Source: Kiritimatiellia bacterium
GTDB taxonomy: Bacteria > Verrucomicrobiota > Kiritimatiellia > RFP12 > UBA1067
Direction: 5' to 3'
NCBI GenBank assembly: GCA_027858965.1
Contig: JAQIBS010000228.1
Span: 1-56,059 of the forward strand
Length of the DNA stretch: 56,059 bases
Made by a program: the position numbers and the translations under genes. Below the pieces are notes generated by a model. That model was given only the letters and a program-made list of their open reading frames with translations, was not told the origin of the DNA and searched no databases. Of this stretch, positions 35,592 through 45,058 are shown piece by piece (the stretch's first letter is position 1; each line of letters starts with the position of its first letter).

Positions 35592-37361
35592 TTAGTGTTT
35601 GAGGAGTTCGTAGAGGTGGCGGTAGTAGCCGTCGCGCGCCATGAGTTCACCGTGGGTTCCGGCGTCGACCAACTCTCCGTGGCGCATGACGAGGATGCAG
35701 TCGGCGTTACGGATGGTGGAGAGGCGGTGGGCAATGACGATGCTGGTGCGGTTGTGCATCAGCTTGCTGAGCGCGTCTTGAACTAGCTGTTCGGTGGCGG
35801 TGTCGACGCTGGCGGTGGCTTCGTCGAGCACGAAGAGAAGTTCCGGATCCTGCGCGAGGGTGCGTGCCATTACCATCAGCTGTTTCTGGCCGAGGGAAAG
35901 GCCTTCGCCGCGTTCGTTGAGGATGGTGTCGTAGCCATAGGGTAGAGCGCTGATGAAGGGGTGGGCGTTGACGGCTTGTGCGGCGCGGATGAGGTCGTCG
36001 CGCGTCAGGTCGGGGTTGAGCAGGGAGATGTTGTCGGCAATGGTGCCGGCGAAGAGAAATGGCTCTTGAAAGACATAACCGATGCGGCCACGGAGGTCGG
36101 CTTTGTTGAAGTCTCGCACATCAGTTCCGCCGATGCTGACGCGTCCGCGCTGCACATCGTAGAAACGGCCGATCAAGTTGACGATGGTGCTTTTTCCTGC
36201 ACCGGTCGCGCCGACCACGGCAAGGGCCTGTCCCGGCTCGACCGAGAAGCTGAGCTCTTTGATGACCCAGTTTTCATTATCATAGGCGAACCAGACGTCT
36301 TCGAAGGCGATGGTGTCGTTGAGGGGTTTTCCCAGTTCAGCCTGTTCCGGATCAGGGAGCAATTCCGGCGTATCCATCAGCTCGAAGATGCGTTCGGCGG
36401 AGGCCATGGCCACCTGAAAGGCGCCGGCTTTGTCGGAGAGCGACCCGAGCGGACGGAAGAAGTCGCGGATGTAGGCGAGGAAGGCGATCAGCGCCCCGAG
36501 GGTCAGGACGGCGTCCCCGCGTCCAAGCAGCCAGAAGCCGCCGGCGCCGAGGATGATGGCAATACTCAGTGCCTGTCCGGTTTCGATGACGGGGAAGTAG
36601 GCGCTGAACCAGCGGACTTCTTCGTAGTGGGCGGAGCGCAGGGAGGTGCTGCGCTCATCGAATTGCTGCCGGGCATGCGTCTCACGGTTAAATAGCTGGA
36701 TGGTCGTCATGCCGGTGAGATCTTCTTGAAGCAGGGCGTTGAGGAGCGATTGCCGTTTACGGATCTTCCGGTTGGCGGAGCGCAGCCTGCGGTTGACGAG
36801 TACGAGCAGGGCAAAAAGGGGCGGGAGCAACAGGAAGAGCACGCCGAACAGGTGCGGGCTGATGACGATCATATAGCTCATGATGCCGAGCAGCATAAAC
36901 AGGTCGGCTACGGTGCCGACGACGCCCTCGGTGACAAAGTTTTCGAGCCGTTCAATATCGGAGGTAACGCGGGTCATGAGGGTGCCAACCGGCATGCGAT
37001 CAAACCAGGCCTGCTGCATCCGGAGCGCTTTTTTGAAAACCGCGCCCCGCAGGTCATAGATGATTCGCTGACCGATCCATGCGGTTAGAATGCCCTGAAC
37101 ATAGCGCAGGGAATAGCCGACGACCGCGATGCTGAGATAGAGCAGACCGATTCGTCCGAGTCGGTCAAGTCGCAGCTCCGCTGATGTCGAGCTATCCAGC
37201 AGACACTGGTCGATCAGCTGTTTGATGAGCACCGGCAGATAGTTGATGGAGGCGGAGACCACGAGGATGAGACCCAGCGAGACGAGCAGGGCTTTCCAGT
37301 AGGGCATTGCGTAGCGCAGCAGGCGGCCGGCGAGTCCGCGTTTTTTCGGAGGTGCGTTCAT
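35592..37361 (-). CDS. Heterodimeric ABC exporter, subunit 2 (catalytically complete Walker B)
   Basis: 589 residues: six transmembrane helices (about 20-310) and a C-terminal ATPase domain. Walker A is GATGAGKST, Walker B is LLFVLDEATASVD with the catalytic Glu, and the H-loop is VIAHRLST. The signature is LSLGQKQ, not LSGGQ, so this subunit gives a weak signature to the opposite site. The gene overlaps the upstream ABC gene by four bases, and the pair makes one exporter with one proper and one degenerate ATP site, as in BmrCD/TM287-288. Substrate unknown; lipid or drug export is typical. Confidence 0.9.
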   Translation of the reverse strand: MNAPPKKRGLAGRLLRYAMPYWKALLVSLGLILVVSASINYLPVLIKQLIDQCLLDSSTSAELRLDRLGRIGLLYLSIAVVGYSLRYVQGILTAWIGQRIIYDLRGAVFKKALRMQQAWFDRMPVGTLMTRVTSDIERLENFVTEGVVGTVADLFMLLGIMSYMIVISPHLFGVLFLLLPPLFALLVLVNRRLRSANRKIRKRQSLLNALLQEDLTGMTTIQLFNRETHARQQFDERSTSLRSAHYEEVRWFSAYFPVIETGQALSIAIILGAGGFWLLGRGDAVLTLGALIAFLAYIRDFFRPLGSLSDKAGAFQVAMASAERIFELMDTPELLPDPEQAELGKPLNDTIAFEDVWFAYDNENWVIKELSFSVEPGQALAVVGATGAGKSTIVNLIGRFYDVQRGRVSIGGTDVRDFNKADLRGRIGYVFQEPFLFAGTIADNISLLNPDLTRDDLIRAAQAVNAHPFISALPYGYDTILNERGEGLSLGQKQLMVMARTLAQDPELLFVLDEATASVDTATEQLVQDALSKLMHNRTSIVIAHRLSTIRNADCILVMRHGELVDAGTHGELMARDGYYRHLYELLKH

Positions 37362-39046
37362 TCGCCTGCCTCCATTTGCTGTTCGAGTTGCTGCATGGTG
37401 TCGAGCTCGGCGTAGTAGCCGGGCTGAGCAATCAGTTCGTCGTGTGTGCCGCGCTGTGTGATGTGGCCTTCTTCGATGACGACAATTTCGTCGGTGTAGC
37501 GCAGGGTGGAAATGCGGTGGCTGACAAACAGGCAGGTGCGGTCCTGCATGACCGGCTGCAGCTTGCCCATAATCGCGGCTTCGGTTTGTGTGTCGACAGC
37601 CGAGAGAACATCGTCGAGAATCAGAAGTTTCGGGCGGCGGGCGACAGCGCGGCCGATGGCGGTGCGTTGTCGCTGTCCGCCGGAGAGAGTTACGCCGCGC
37701 TCGCCGAGAATTGTCTGGTATTGCTCCGGGAATGTTTCAATGTCCCCGCTGAGGTGCGCGATGTCGGCGGCCCAGCGGATCTGCTCTTTGTCATCAATAT
37801 CGATTCCAAACCCGATGTTGTGTTCGAGTGTCTGCGAGAAGAGAACGGACTCCTGGGCGGCCATGCCGATGTGGTGGCGGAGCTGATCGAGAGGGATGGT
37901 GCGGAGAGGGGTGTTTCCGATACGCACGGAGCCACCGGTCGGATCCATCAGGCGGGCTGCCAGCGAAACCAGCAGCGTTTTCCCGCTGCCGGTCGGGCCG
38001 GTGATGCCGATGGTTCTTCCGGCGGGCACCTTCAGGTTGATATCGCTCAGCAGTTGCATGCCGTCGATTTCCAGTGAGACATCCTTCCACTCTATGGAGG
38101 CATCCAGATCGGTGATCCCGAAGTCGGTTTCTTGGGAGTCGGTGATGGTTGGCTGACGTTCAAACAGTTCTTTGATCCGTTTCCAGCTCACTTTGCCACG
38201 CTGCGCCAGACTGAGCACCCAGCTCATTGCGAGCAGGGGCCACTGCATATAGAGCAGATATTGCAGAAACTGAACAACCACTCCGACGGTGATGGTTCCG
38301 GCGATCACCTGTTTGCCTCCGTTGTAGAGCAGTAGCATGACTCCGAGGGTGAACCAGAAGGCCATTAGCGGCCAGAGAACCTGTCGCGTTGTCTGCACAC
38401 GCAGGGTTTTGCGGATCAAGCCGCGGTTTAACGCCTCAAAGAGCCCGTTGCGTCGTTTTTCCAGCGCAAAGCCTTTGATGCAGTGGATGCCTGCAAAACT
38501 TTCCTGTGCAAAGTTGGAGACGTCCGAGAGATGCTCCTGCAGCGCCTTCTGGCGATTGCGCATGATGGTCAGGATAATAAAGAAGAAGAGGATGATCGGC
38601 AGGTAGAGCGAAAAAATGAGCAGGGCCAGTTTCAGGTTGATCCAGACCATAACTGCGGAGGCCATGACCAAAGCGAAAAGAGTCCGGAGGCCCTGCAGGA
38701 GACCCTGGCCAATCGAGTCGCGCACAATGGTCAGATCCGATGACATGCGGGTCATCAGATCCCCGGTGCGTTCGGTGCGGAAGAACTCCTGATCAAGGCG
38801 GGTCATGTGCGCAAACAGATCGCGGCGCAGGTCGTACTCCACACGGTGGGACAGCTTGAGCGGATACCATCGCAACTTACGGGCAAACCATACAGAGATT
38901 GCCGCCAGCAGGATGTAGATGCCCACATATTGCCACAGGTCGGCCCGCTCCAGTGTTCCATCGCTGAGGCCATCGATGGCCAGGCGCAGGATGTAGGGCA
39001 TGATCAGGTTGATCCCGACCGTCACCAGCACACACAGGATGGTCAT
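37358..39046 (-). CDS. Heterodimeric ABC exporter, subunit 1 (degenerate site), start codon uncertain
   Basis: 562 residues with six transmembrane helices and an ATPase domain. Walker A is GPTGSGKTL, signature LSGGQRQRT, H-loop VSHRIST; Walker B is LLILDDVLSAVD with Asp in place of the catalytic Glu, which marks the degenerate site of heterodimers. The ATG at 39046 lies right at the start of the first helix. Coding-like sequence (ending LKRYIARHKPALA) continues upstream in frame with no ATG, GTG or TTG until a stop near 39250, and a 26-base dispersed repeat sits at 39169. The original N-terminus seems to have been cut off. Confidence 0.85.
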   Translation of the reverse strand: MTILCVLVTVGINLIMPYILRLAIDGLSDGTLERADLWQYVGIYILLAAISVWFARKLRWYPLKLSHRVEYDLRRDLFAHMTRLDQEFFRTERTGDLMTRMSSDLTIVRDSIGQGLLQGLRTLFALVMASAVMVWINLKLALLIFSLYLPIILFFFIILTIMRNRQKALQEHLSDVSNFAQESFAGIHCIKGFALEKRRNGLFEALNRGLIRKTLRVQTTRQVLWPLMAFWFTLGVMLLLYNGGKQVIAGTITVGVVVQFLQYLLYMQWPLLAMSWVLSLAQRGKVSWKRIKELFERQPTITDSQETDFGITDLDASIEWKDVSLEIDGMQLLSDINLKVPAGRTIGITGPTGSGKTLLVSLAARLMDPTGGSVRIGNTPLRTIPLDQLRHHIGMAAQESVLFSQTLEHNIGFGIDIDDKEQIRWAADIAHLSGDIETFPEQYQTILGERGVTLSGGQRQRTAIGRAVARRPKLLILDDVLSAVDTQTEAAIMGKLQPVMQDRTCLFVSHRISTLRYTDEIVVIEEGHITQRGTHDELIAQPGYYAELDTMQQLEQQMEAGE

Positions 39047-39168
39047 GGCCAGCGCGGGTTTATGGCGGGCAATGTAGCGTTTGAGTTGTATGGGTTCGTT
39101 TTGAATAAGAAAATTTCCGTTCTGATCATCTTTTGTTGGGCAACTTACCGTGGTCTGATCCCAATATC

Positions 39169-39843
39169 TGGTTATTCGAAGAATTTCGTGGGTATGCTCC
39201 CCACGGGGTTTATCCCCGTGGTAGCGATGATGGGTGAAAACAGTCGTTTATCACCCAATCATGGTACCACGGGGGCAAGCCCCGAGGGGACCACCTTCGC
39301 AATATCCACGAAAATCTAAGAAAAGCCCAATATCTAAAGTATATCAACATCATAAAATTTAATTTTATCATCAACCGTTATCAGAGTCATCTCCAATTAA
39401 GAAAATAACATGATGCGCTAAGTCCACTGCTTAGTCAAGTGTCTGAATATATTCTCAATTCAACCGGGCGCACGTCAGAAGAATTGCTCTGTAAAATAAA
39501 CCCGAAGGGTTGAAATTATTGTAGTTGCCATATTAAACATAGATAAACCCTGAAAGGGTGACATTATTTTGCAGCGGGTTTTACAATTTAGCCACGGGTG
39601 AACCCCGTGTTGTTCTCAAAGCCCGCGCAGCGTGGCGAAATAATTTAGCCACGGGTGAAACCCGTGGAATTAGGAGCATAAAAGATATTTAAGTGCCCGC
39701 TAGGGTACGACAGAAATTATTTCGCCACCCTAGCGGGGGCTTTGTCGGTAGAAGTAACGCCGGAACTTAGCCGCGGCATGTCACGCCGTAGGAACGGAGG
39801 CGGAAGCGGCGTAGGTCCGGACGTAGCGAAGCCTCCTGTATTT
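39169..39843. repeat. Cluster of palindromic intergenic repeats
   Basis: About 800 bases without a gene. It starts with the 26-base repeat shared with 23223. Then follow a large nested hairpin (CCCCGTGGTA at 39219 pairing with TACCACGGGG at about 39263), and at 39497-39740 a chain of short palindromes of the types AACCCGAAGGGTTG, CCACGGGTGAAACCCGTGG and GCTAGGGT/ACCCTAGC. They resemble widespread REP-like spacer sequences rather than terminators. Confidence 0.5.
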
Positions 39844-39962
39844 GCTACCAGCTACCAGCTACCAGCTACCAGCTACAAGCTGCCAGCTACAAGCTACAAG
39901 CTACAAGCTACAAACTATAAGCTACAAGCTACAAACTATAAGCTACCAGCTACCAGCTCAAG
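39844..39962. repeat. Tandem heptamer array, 17 units
   Basis: 119 bases made of 17 consecutive 7-base units: GCTACCA and GCTACAA variants, with two ACTATAA units. It begins after CTGTATTT and ends five bases before the stop codon of the beta-helix gene (39968). The relatives at 5547, 44921 and 47689 share the CTGTATTT flank. Confidence 0.85.
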
Positions 39963-39967
39963 TTGCT

Positions 39968-42148
39968 TTATTCCGTTTCCGTTTCCGCTTCTGTTTCTCT
40001 CTGCGTGGGCAACGGCTTGGCCTCCACAGGCCAGCTTGCGCGGAACTCATCAGTGTAGAGCCCCATCTTATCAAGAGGCAATGCCTTGAAGCCAAGCTGC
40101 CAGGCAGGGGATTCCGGCTTGATGGCAAAATCTGTGGCCTGCGGGTTTGGAGGCAGCTCGAGGATCTTCGGATTGATGAACAGGGGGTCCTCGTTAATCA
40201 GATTGTTCTCGATCACGCCATGTTCGCGGGCATGCTTGTTCACTTCCTTGTCCCAGAGTCCGCCAAAGCAGATGTTGTGTGTGATGCGATTGTATTTGGG
40301 GATCTGCGGCTCGTCTTCGAGCATGCCGACGAGGCGCGGATAGTGCTCTTTCCAAGGCGATTTCTGGTAGGGCATCTGCTTGAGGCGCTCGGGTTGCATG
40401 GAACTGGCACCGTAGTCGTATTTGCCCATGCCGCGGGCGTCGACGTGAAGCGCGGGTTTGCAGTCCACAAAGATGTTGTTGTCGATGGTGCAGTCAGAGC
40501 CGCCGCCAAGAAAAGCCGCCCGGGTGACCTTGTAGAAGACGTTGCCATCGATGTGATGCCCACTGAGGATGTCGTCGAAGTACACGCCGACGCAGCCGCG
40601 GCCGCGGAATCCCTCAATGTGGTGCAGGTAGTTGTTGCGGATGTAGGTGCCTCGGTAAGACCAGTTGCAGCCACCGTAGATGGCGCCGGCGTCGTTCGAT
40701 TCGTGGCAGACGCTATGAATCTCGTTGAGCTCGATGATGTGGTCGTTGCCGCTGAAGCCGATGGCCTGATGCGGTGCGTCGTGCATGAGGTTGTTGGCCA
40801 CTCGGTTGCCCACGCCGGCCACGCCCACTGCGGGTGTGTACATGCGTTGCCAGCGTCCGTAGTGCCAGATGTGGTTGTTGACCGCGTAGAGATCGGCGCG
40901 TGTGAGTGTTTTTCGGTTGCCGCCGCTGAGGGACACTCCGCCGAGCGCCGTGTCGGTGATGTCGCAGCCGAGCACTCCGTTCCAAGTACCTCCGCTAATG
41001 CTCACGCCCTTGGCGCCGGTGTTGCGGATAGTGCAGCCTGCGATTCGGTTGTGGGTGCCGTTTTTGATGATGGCGGCTGTGCTGCGGCAGGATTCCAGAA
41101 CCATTCCCCGAACAGTGATGTGGGCAGCGTCGGTGATGCTGACGAGGGTGTTGATCATGGAAACGCTGGGTTTGGCGTGTTCCCAGTTAGTGTGCGGAGG
41201 CCAGAAGTAGAGCACACCCGCTTCCCGGTCCAGATACCATTCGCCCGGTGAATCGATTTCGCAGAGGAGATTGAAGGCGTAGAACCACTTGCCCTTCCTG
41301 TAGCCGTAGCTATGGAAAGGGGGGGCGACGGCGATGACATGCCTGGCCACGTCGATGTTCGCGATCGGGTGGCGTTGGTCCGACCAGTCGTGGAACCAGT
41401 AGCCATGAACCCATGCATCCTTTTCCTTCACCCAGCGTTCCGGTCGATCGCCTTCGTAAACAAAACGCCCCGTGCGGCAGACATCCTGGTTGCGTCTGTT
41501 CTTGGTGACGGGCCCGTCCGTGTCGACCACGGGGCTGAAGCCTTCGTTGGGCCAGCGGGAGAGGGTCATCGGCTTGTCGTCGAAAAAGAGTTCCAGACCT
41601 GGAGGCGCCCCGCGCTTGTTCCAGTTGACCTCGCCGAAGTCGGTGATTCCGAGTGCCTTGAGGTCGGCCTTCCAGACCTTACCTCGGGCGGATTCGTCGA
41701 GCAACCCCAGTTCCGCCTCGTCCGTGACGGGCTGGAAGTTTGTGACCAAACGGCCGCCTAGTAGCCGTGTCTTGCCCGGTTTTGCAGCGCGGTAGATGAC
41801 AGGTTGCGCTTCTGTGCCCCCATCCTGATTCGTCAGTTCGAACGTTTTCTCCAGTTCGTAGGCGCCGGGCTGCAGCACGACATTGATAGCGCCTGCGGGA
41901 AGCGCACCTGCGTTTTTCAGCATCCGGATTTCGTCGCGTGCGCGCTCCAGCGTACGAAAGGGGCCTTTGGTTCGGTTGAACCACCCTTGGCTGGAGGAAG
42001 ATCCGTTCCACAGGTCATTTCCGTCCGGAGCCACGTGAAGTTTCAGGCCATTGCCCGACGCTTCTACAGATAGCAGGATTGTCAGGACTGTCAGGACTGT
42101 GCCCCAGCCCATTCGCGATGTTCTTTTCGTGTGGATCATGGTATTCAT
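39968..42148 (-). CDS. Right-handed parallel beta-helix exported protein (carbohydrate-active candidate)
   Basis: 726 residues with a signal peptide (about 13-32) and GGAAGGAAAG before the ATG. The start LHVAPDGNDLWNG...GPFRTLERARDEIR and GGTEAQPVIYRA are the signature of pectate-lyase-like right-handed beta-helix enzymes (PF13229-type), and later rungs such as NRIAGCTIRNTGAKGVSISGGT and NGVLGCDITDTALGG repeat the Asn/Gly ladder. Such proteins act on polysaccharides as lyases or hydrolases, but no catalytic set can be assigned by eye. The final residues ETEAETETE come from a TTCCGT-type microsatellite and are not conserved. It fits the sulfatases and SGNH hydrolase as part of polysaccharide use. 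Confidence 0.75.
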   Translation of the reverse strand: MNTMIHTKRTSRMGWGTVLTVLTILLSVEASGNGLKLHVAPDGNDLWNGSSSSQGWFNRTKGPFRTLERARDEIRMLKNAGALPAGAINVVLQPGAYELEKTFELTNQDGGTEAQPVIYRAAKPGKTRLLGGRLVTNFQPVTDEAELGLLDESARGKVWKADLKALGITDFGEVNWNKRGAPPGLELFFDDKPMTLSRWPNEGFSPVVDTDGPVTKNRRNQDVCRTGRFVYEGDRPERWVKEKDAWVHGYWFHDWSDQRHPIANIDVARHVIAVAPPFHSYGYRKGKWFYAFNLLCEIDSPGEWYLDREAGVLYFWPPHTNWEHAKPSVSMINTLVSITDAAHITVRGMVLESCRSTAAIIKNGTHNRIAGCTIRNTGAKGVSISGGTWNGVLGCDITDTALGGVSLSGGNRKTLTRADLYAVNNHIWHYGRWQRMYTPAVGVAGVGNRVANNLMHDAPHQAIGFSGNDHIIELNEIHSVCHESNDAGAIYGGCNWSYRGTYIRNNYLHHIEGFRGRGCVGVYFDDILSGHHIDGNVFYKVTRAAFLGGGSDCTIDNNIFVDCKPALHVDARGMGKYDYGASSMQPERLKQMPYQKSPWKEHYPRLVGMLEDEPQIPKYNRITHNICFGGLWDKEVNKHAREHGVIENNLINEDPLFINPKILELPPNPQATDFAIKPESPAWQLGFKALPLDKMGLYTDEFRASWPVEAKPLPTQRETEAETETE

Positions 42149-42261
42149 TTCTTTCCTTCCATCTGACTACAGGAACATAGAACTCTTTATGTTGAGAATA
42201 AAAACGTTACACTTTAGGGGCTCCCAATACTCCAAAGTATATCTATTGTTGTGCAACGTTA

Positions 42262-43374
42262 TTATTTAAACTTTATTGGTTTTGGAATCTTAATCTGTTT
42301 GTATGCATTTAAAGCATAGCCATCTGTCATACCTGCAATAAAATCACAAACAATCCTTTTAGGAATAAAACCTTCTGATTCATAGACGTTTTTATAATTG
42401 TTTACATATCCTCCAAAGTGCTTTTCTAGTTCAATATTTGTAGTCGAATAATTCTCCAATGTTTGACCTTTTTCGGAGTATAATTCGAGTAAGAAATCAA
42501 ATAATTCCTCAAGAATATGTTCACCCATTTTTTTATACTTATCAATTGTAGGATGGCTATAAATATACTTGTAGTTGAACTTTTGAAGAAGAGATACTTT
42601 CGCAAACATTTCATCAGAAAGTTTAATTTCATCATGTTTCTCTGATGTAGTAATAATATCAATAATTAAGTTATTTATTATTTCTCCATTGGAAGAACCA
42701 ACTTCATCCCTTATTTCTTCAGGTATTTGGGTTAATGTAATAAAATCTGCAATTAAAGCATCTTCAATATCTCTCCCTAAATAGGCAATTTTATCAGCAA
42801 AACGAACAATACAACCTTCAAAGCTAGTAGCCAAAATTTTTCTGTCATGTATCTCTTCTAAATTATTTTTTGTAATTGTTGGCTTTAAACTTTGTTGTAA
42901 GACTTCTCCATTGTGATTAATAATTCCATCTCTTACACCATAAGTTAAATTTAACCCGTTACCATTATTACATAATTTATCAACGACTCTTAAGCTATGT
43001 GCCTCATGAATAAACTTAAAATCAGAATTCAATTTTTTATTTAGAGCAGTTTCTCCTGCATGACCAAAAGGTGAATGTCCTAAATCGTGTCCTAAACCAA
43101 TTGCATATGCCATTTCTGGATTTAAAGACCAACCTTTATTATTTAGTCCTTTACAAATTGTCGCCCCAATAGTTGCAACATGCAACACATGTTCAATTCT
43201 CGTACATACATGGTCATTCTCAGGAGAAAAGAAAACTTGTGTTTTGTGTTTTAGTCTCCTAAAAGGCATTGAATGAATAATGGCTGTTTGGTCCCTAAAA
43301 TAATCTCCTCTAATTGGATATTCTTTAGGTTCTTTGCGAGTTGTATATTCTTCGGGTGATAAAGGATTTTTCAT
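42262..43374 (-). CDS. dgt: dGTPase-like HD-domain triphosphohydrolase
   Basis: 370 residues. FRRLKHKTQVF, TRIEHVLHV, GHDLGHSPFGHAGE and FADKIAYLGRDIEDA give the His, HD and Asp metal ligands of the dGTP triphosphohydrolase family. It should split dNTPs into nucleoside and triphosphate in the cytoplasm; in some bacteria dGTPases act in defence by emptying the dNTP pool. The gene is strikingly AT-rich compared with its left neighbours, which suggests recent transfer. It lies at the left end of the accessory block. No Shine-Dalgarno sequence is evident. Confidence 0.85.
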   Translation of the reverse strand: MKNPLSPEEYTTRKEPKEYPIRGDYFRDQTAIIHSMPFRRLKHKTQVFFSPENDHVCTRIEHVLHVATIGATICKGLNNKGWSLNPEMAYAIGLGHDLGHSPFGHAGETALNKKLNSDFKFIHEAHSLRVVDKLCNNGNGLNLTYGVRDGIINHNGEVLQQSLKPTITKNNLEEIHDRKILATSFEGCIVRFADKIAYLGRDIEDALIADFITLTQIPEEIRDEVGSSNGEIINNLIIDIITTSEKHDEIKLSDEMFAKVSLLQKFNYKYIYSHPTIDKYKKMGEHILEELFDFLLELYSEKGQTLENYSTTNIELEKHFGGYVNNYKNVYESEGFIPKRIVCDFIAGMTDGYALNAYKQIKIPKPIKFK

Positions 43375-43506
43375 AGTAAATTATTTAGTATTTAGGTGTT
43401 TTTGAAATGGTGCATAACGTTACGAGTGAGCCGATTGGGAATCAAACTTAGACATCATCGACGGGCGTTGTCCAAGTAGGCTCCACTTGCTGGTTCGATG
43501 AAACTA

Positions 43507-44532
43507 TCATTCGTCTGGCGAGAATGGTTTCGTTAGCAATTCTACAACTGACTTAGCGCTAGGGGCCGAGGATGATCCCACTCTGGAATACCCAGTGGAC
43601 TGTGGGCTGAAGATGCACGATGAAGCGTTAGCAAGAATAATATCTTTCTTGTCATCATCCTTTGCTGCATCGGCAAGTGCCTTGTATGTGACAAGTGCGT
43701 TCTGGCGATGCTTGTTGACGATCGCGTTATGCTTGTGTGACAGAAAATTCCTTGCCGCCAAATAGAGCATGTAGGAAATGACAGCAAATATAAGCATCTT
43801 GCTTACGGCGAGCTGGATGCTGTCGTACGTGGATGCCGGCGCCAGCCATGGAATCTTGTGAAGAAAGAGAGACAATGCTGCGTATGCTCCCATTAACCAT
43901 GCCATCTTGGTAGTCGTCTTCCTCCAAGACTCTGCCTCATCATCGTGATGCTTAGCTTCCTCGCTGAAATAGTAGGCTTGCTGAGATACACCTTGCTCGC
44001 CTGCTACTTGACGAATCTCCTCAAGAACAGAACTGGCCGTAGTCTTATCTCTTTCCAGCTGAGACACGAGAGCTGTTGCTTGATCCTCCATGGCCTGCAA
44101 AGCAGCTCTGGCCTGTGTCTCAAGTCCTTTGAAATCTGCCGATCTGCTGGTCGAGTACGAGATCAACGGGTGCAGCTTGTTAAAAACTCCGTCGTATGAT
44201 GAATCGAGTTGCTTAAGGAGAGAGTTGCGACGATCGAAGGCATTTGCATCCTTCTGTGTGAACGCCAGAATTTCTTCAAATCGGTTGTAGGCCGCATTTG
44301 CCTGATTCTTGATGCTCTCCAAATGAGGGTTTGGGAGGTCAGCAAGCGAAGTGAGCGATATTTGAGAAAAGAGGCCTATCAGTCTCTTTGCATCAGGCAC
44401 AGCCGCAGAAAAATTGAGTTCGCTGCCTAGGACATCTTCACGTGGAAGTGCGGAAACATCAAACTGCTGCAGTCTTTCCAGTGCTTTGTACGTGTCTGTC
44501 CATATGGGATTGTCAGTATTCTCTTCTGCCAT
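43507..44532 (-). CDS. Two-helix membrane protein with coiled-coil N-terminus
   Basis: 341 residues from the ATG at 44532, which has AGAAGGAG nine bases upstream; a start at 44568 would lie inside the repeat module. Residues 1-200 are mainly helical and hydrophilic (QARAALQAMEDQATALVSQLERDK...). Two hydrophobic helices lie at about 205-225 and 236-256 (AWLMGAYAALSLFLHKI and MLIFAVISYMLYLAARNFL). A short basic segment and a Ser-rich tail follow. No known family is recognised. It is the cargo of the first of three operons that share the upstream repeat, so it is a candidate for an abortive-infection-type membrane effector, but this is only context. Confidence 0.65.
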   Translation of the reverse strand: MAEENTDNPIWTDTYKALERLQQFDVSALPREDVLGSELNFSAAVPDAKRLIGLFSQISLTSLADLPNPHLESIKNQANAAYNRFEEILAFTQKDANAFDRRNSLLKQLDSSYDGVFNKLHPLISYSTSRSADFKGLETQARAALQAMEDQATALVSQLERDKTTASSVLEEIRQVAGEQGVSQQAYYFSEEAKHHDDEAESWRKTTTKMAWLMGAYAALSLFLHKIPWLAPASTYDSIQLAVSKMLIFAVISYMLYLAARNFLSHKHNAIVNKHRQNALVTYKALADAAKDDDKKDIILANASSCIFSPQSTGYSRVGSSSAPSAKSVVELLTKPFSPDE

Positions 44533-44564
44533 GTGAATTACTCCTTCTGTTTTCCTGCTATCGA

Positions 44565-44979
44565 ACATATGATTTTGTCTGATATCCTAATATTGGATGT
44601 GGAAACAGGCAAATTTGCTTGATATTAATATCAAGCAACAATCACAAGACTATTCGCATAATACCTAGAAGGTGGTGCAGTGTCAAGTTGGATTAAGGAT
44701 GATGTACTGGCACGCGAGTTATTTCTGCCAGAAAAGCTACCATAAATGCATCCCGCTTATATAAAAGGTGATAATTATGAAAAAAGAGTATAATTTTTCA
44801 AAAATGAAATCGCGAAAAAATCCTTATACGAAAGCACTGAAAAAGCAATTTACTATCAGTGCCTGACCCCGAAGCCCCTGCTATTTTCTATTTTTAGGTT
44901 TGACCCCAAAGCCCCAACCAGTAGCTTGTAGTTTGCTCTGCTGTATTTTCAAGTCAACCAGTCAAATGTTATTTATTTA
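44565..44979. repeat. Shared module C1 between accessory operons
   Basis: About 415 bases, closely similar to 47366-47765 and 48711-49068. In order it holds AACATATGAT, a perfect 24-bp palindrome around 44611-44634 (TTGCTTGATATT and its complement), a GTG-started frame of 21 residues (SSWIKDDVLARELF...), the antitoxin relic MKKEYNFSKMKSRKN, the motif GTGCCTGACCCC, and a heptamer-family tail ending AAATGTTATTTATT. Confidence 0.8.
44777..44866 (+). pseudogene. N-terminal relic of a CopG/BrnA-like antitoxin
   Basis: 29 residues, MKKEYNFSKMKSRKNPYTK..., with AAAGGTG as ribosome binding site. Antitoxins of the BrnA/CopG-like group often begin MKKEYDFSKMKGRKNPYAK and continue into a ribbon-helix-helix domain; here a stop (TGA at 44864) comes where that domain should start. 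The equivalents at about 47590 and 48934 are broken by earlier stops. Confidence 0.55.
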
Positions 44980-45058
44980 AGTACGACTTCTCTGGGTACT
45001 CATTCCATCTGAAGATTGAGGAACGAGCGGTCAGGTGGTGCAGCTTGATGTTATAATT

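Noticed and set aside
35961..36695. Plus-strand frame opposite the ABC subunit
   Set aside because: The minus frame has all ABC motifs; the plus frame has none and is a mirror of it.
39842..41251. Long plus-strand frame of 469 codons
   Set aside because: It lies antisense to the beta-helix gene, begins inside the heptamer array, and has a Val/Ala-rich composition typical of a shadow frame.
43405..43500. attC-like imperfect hairpin between dgt and the membrane protein
   Set aside because: CGAGTG-AGCC pairs with GGCTCCACTTG with one bulge, but the core sites do not fit GTTRRRY/RYYYAAC and no integrase is present.
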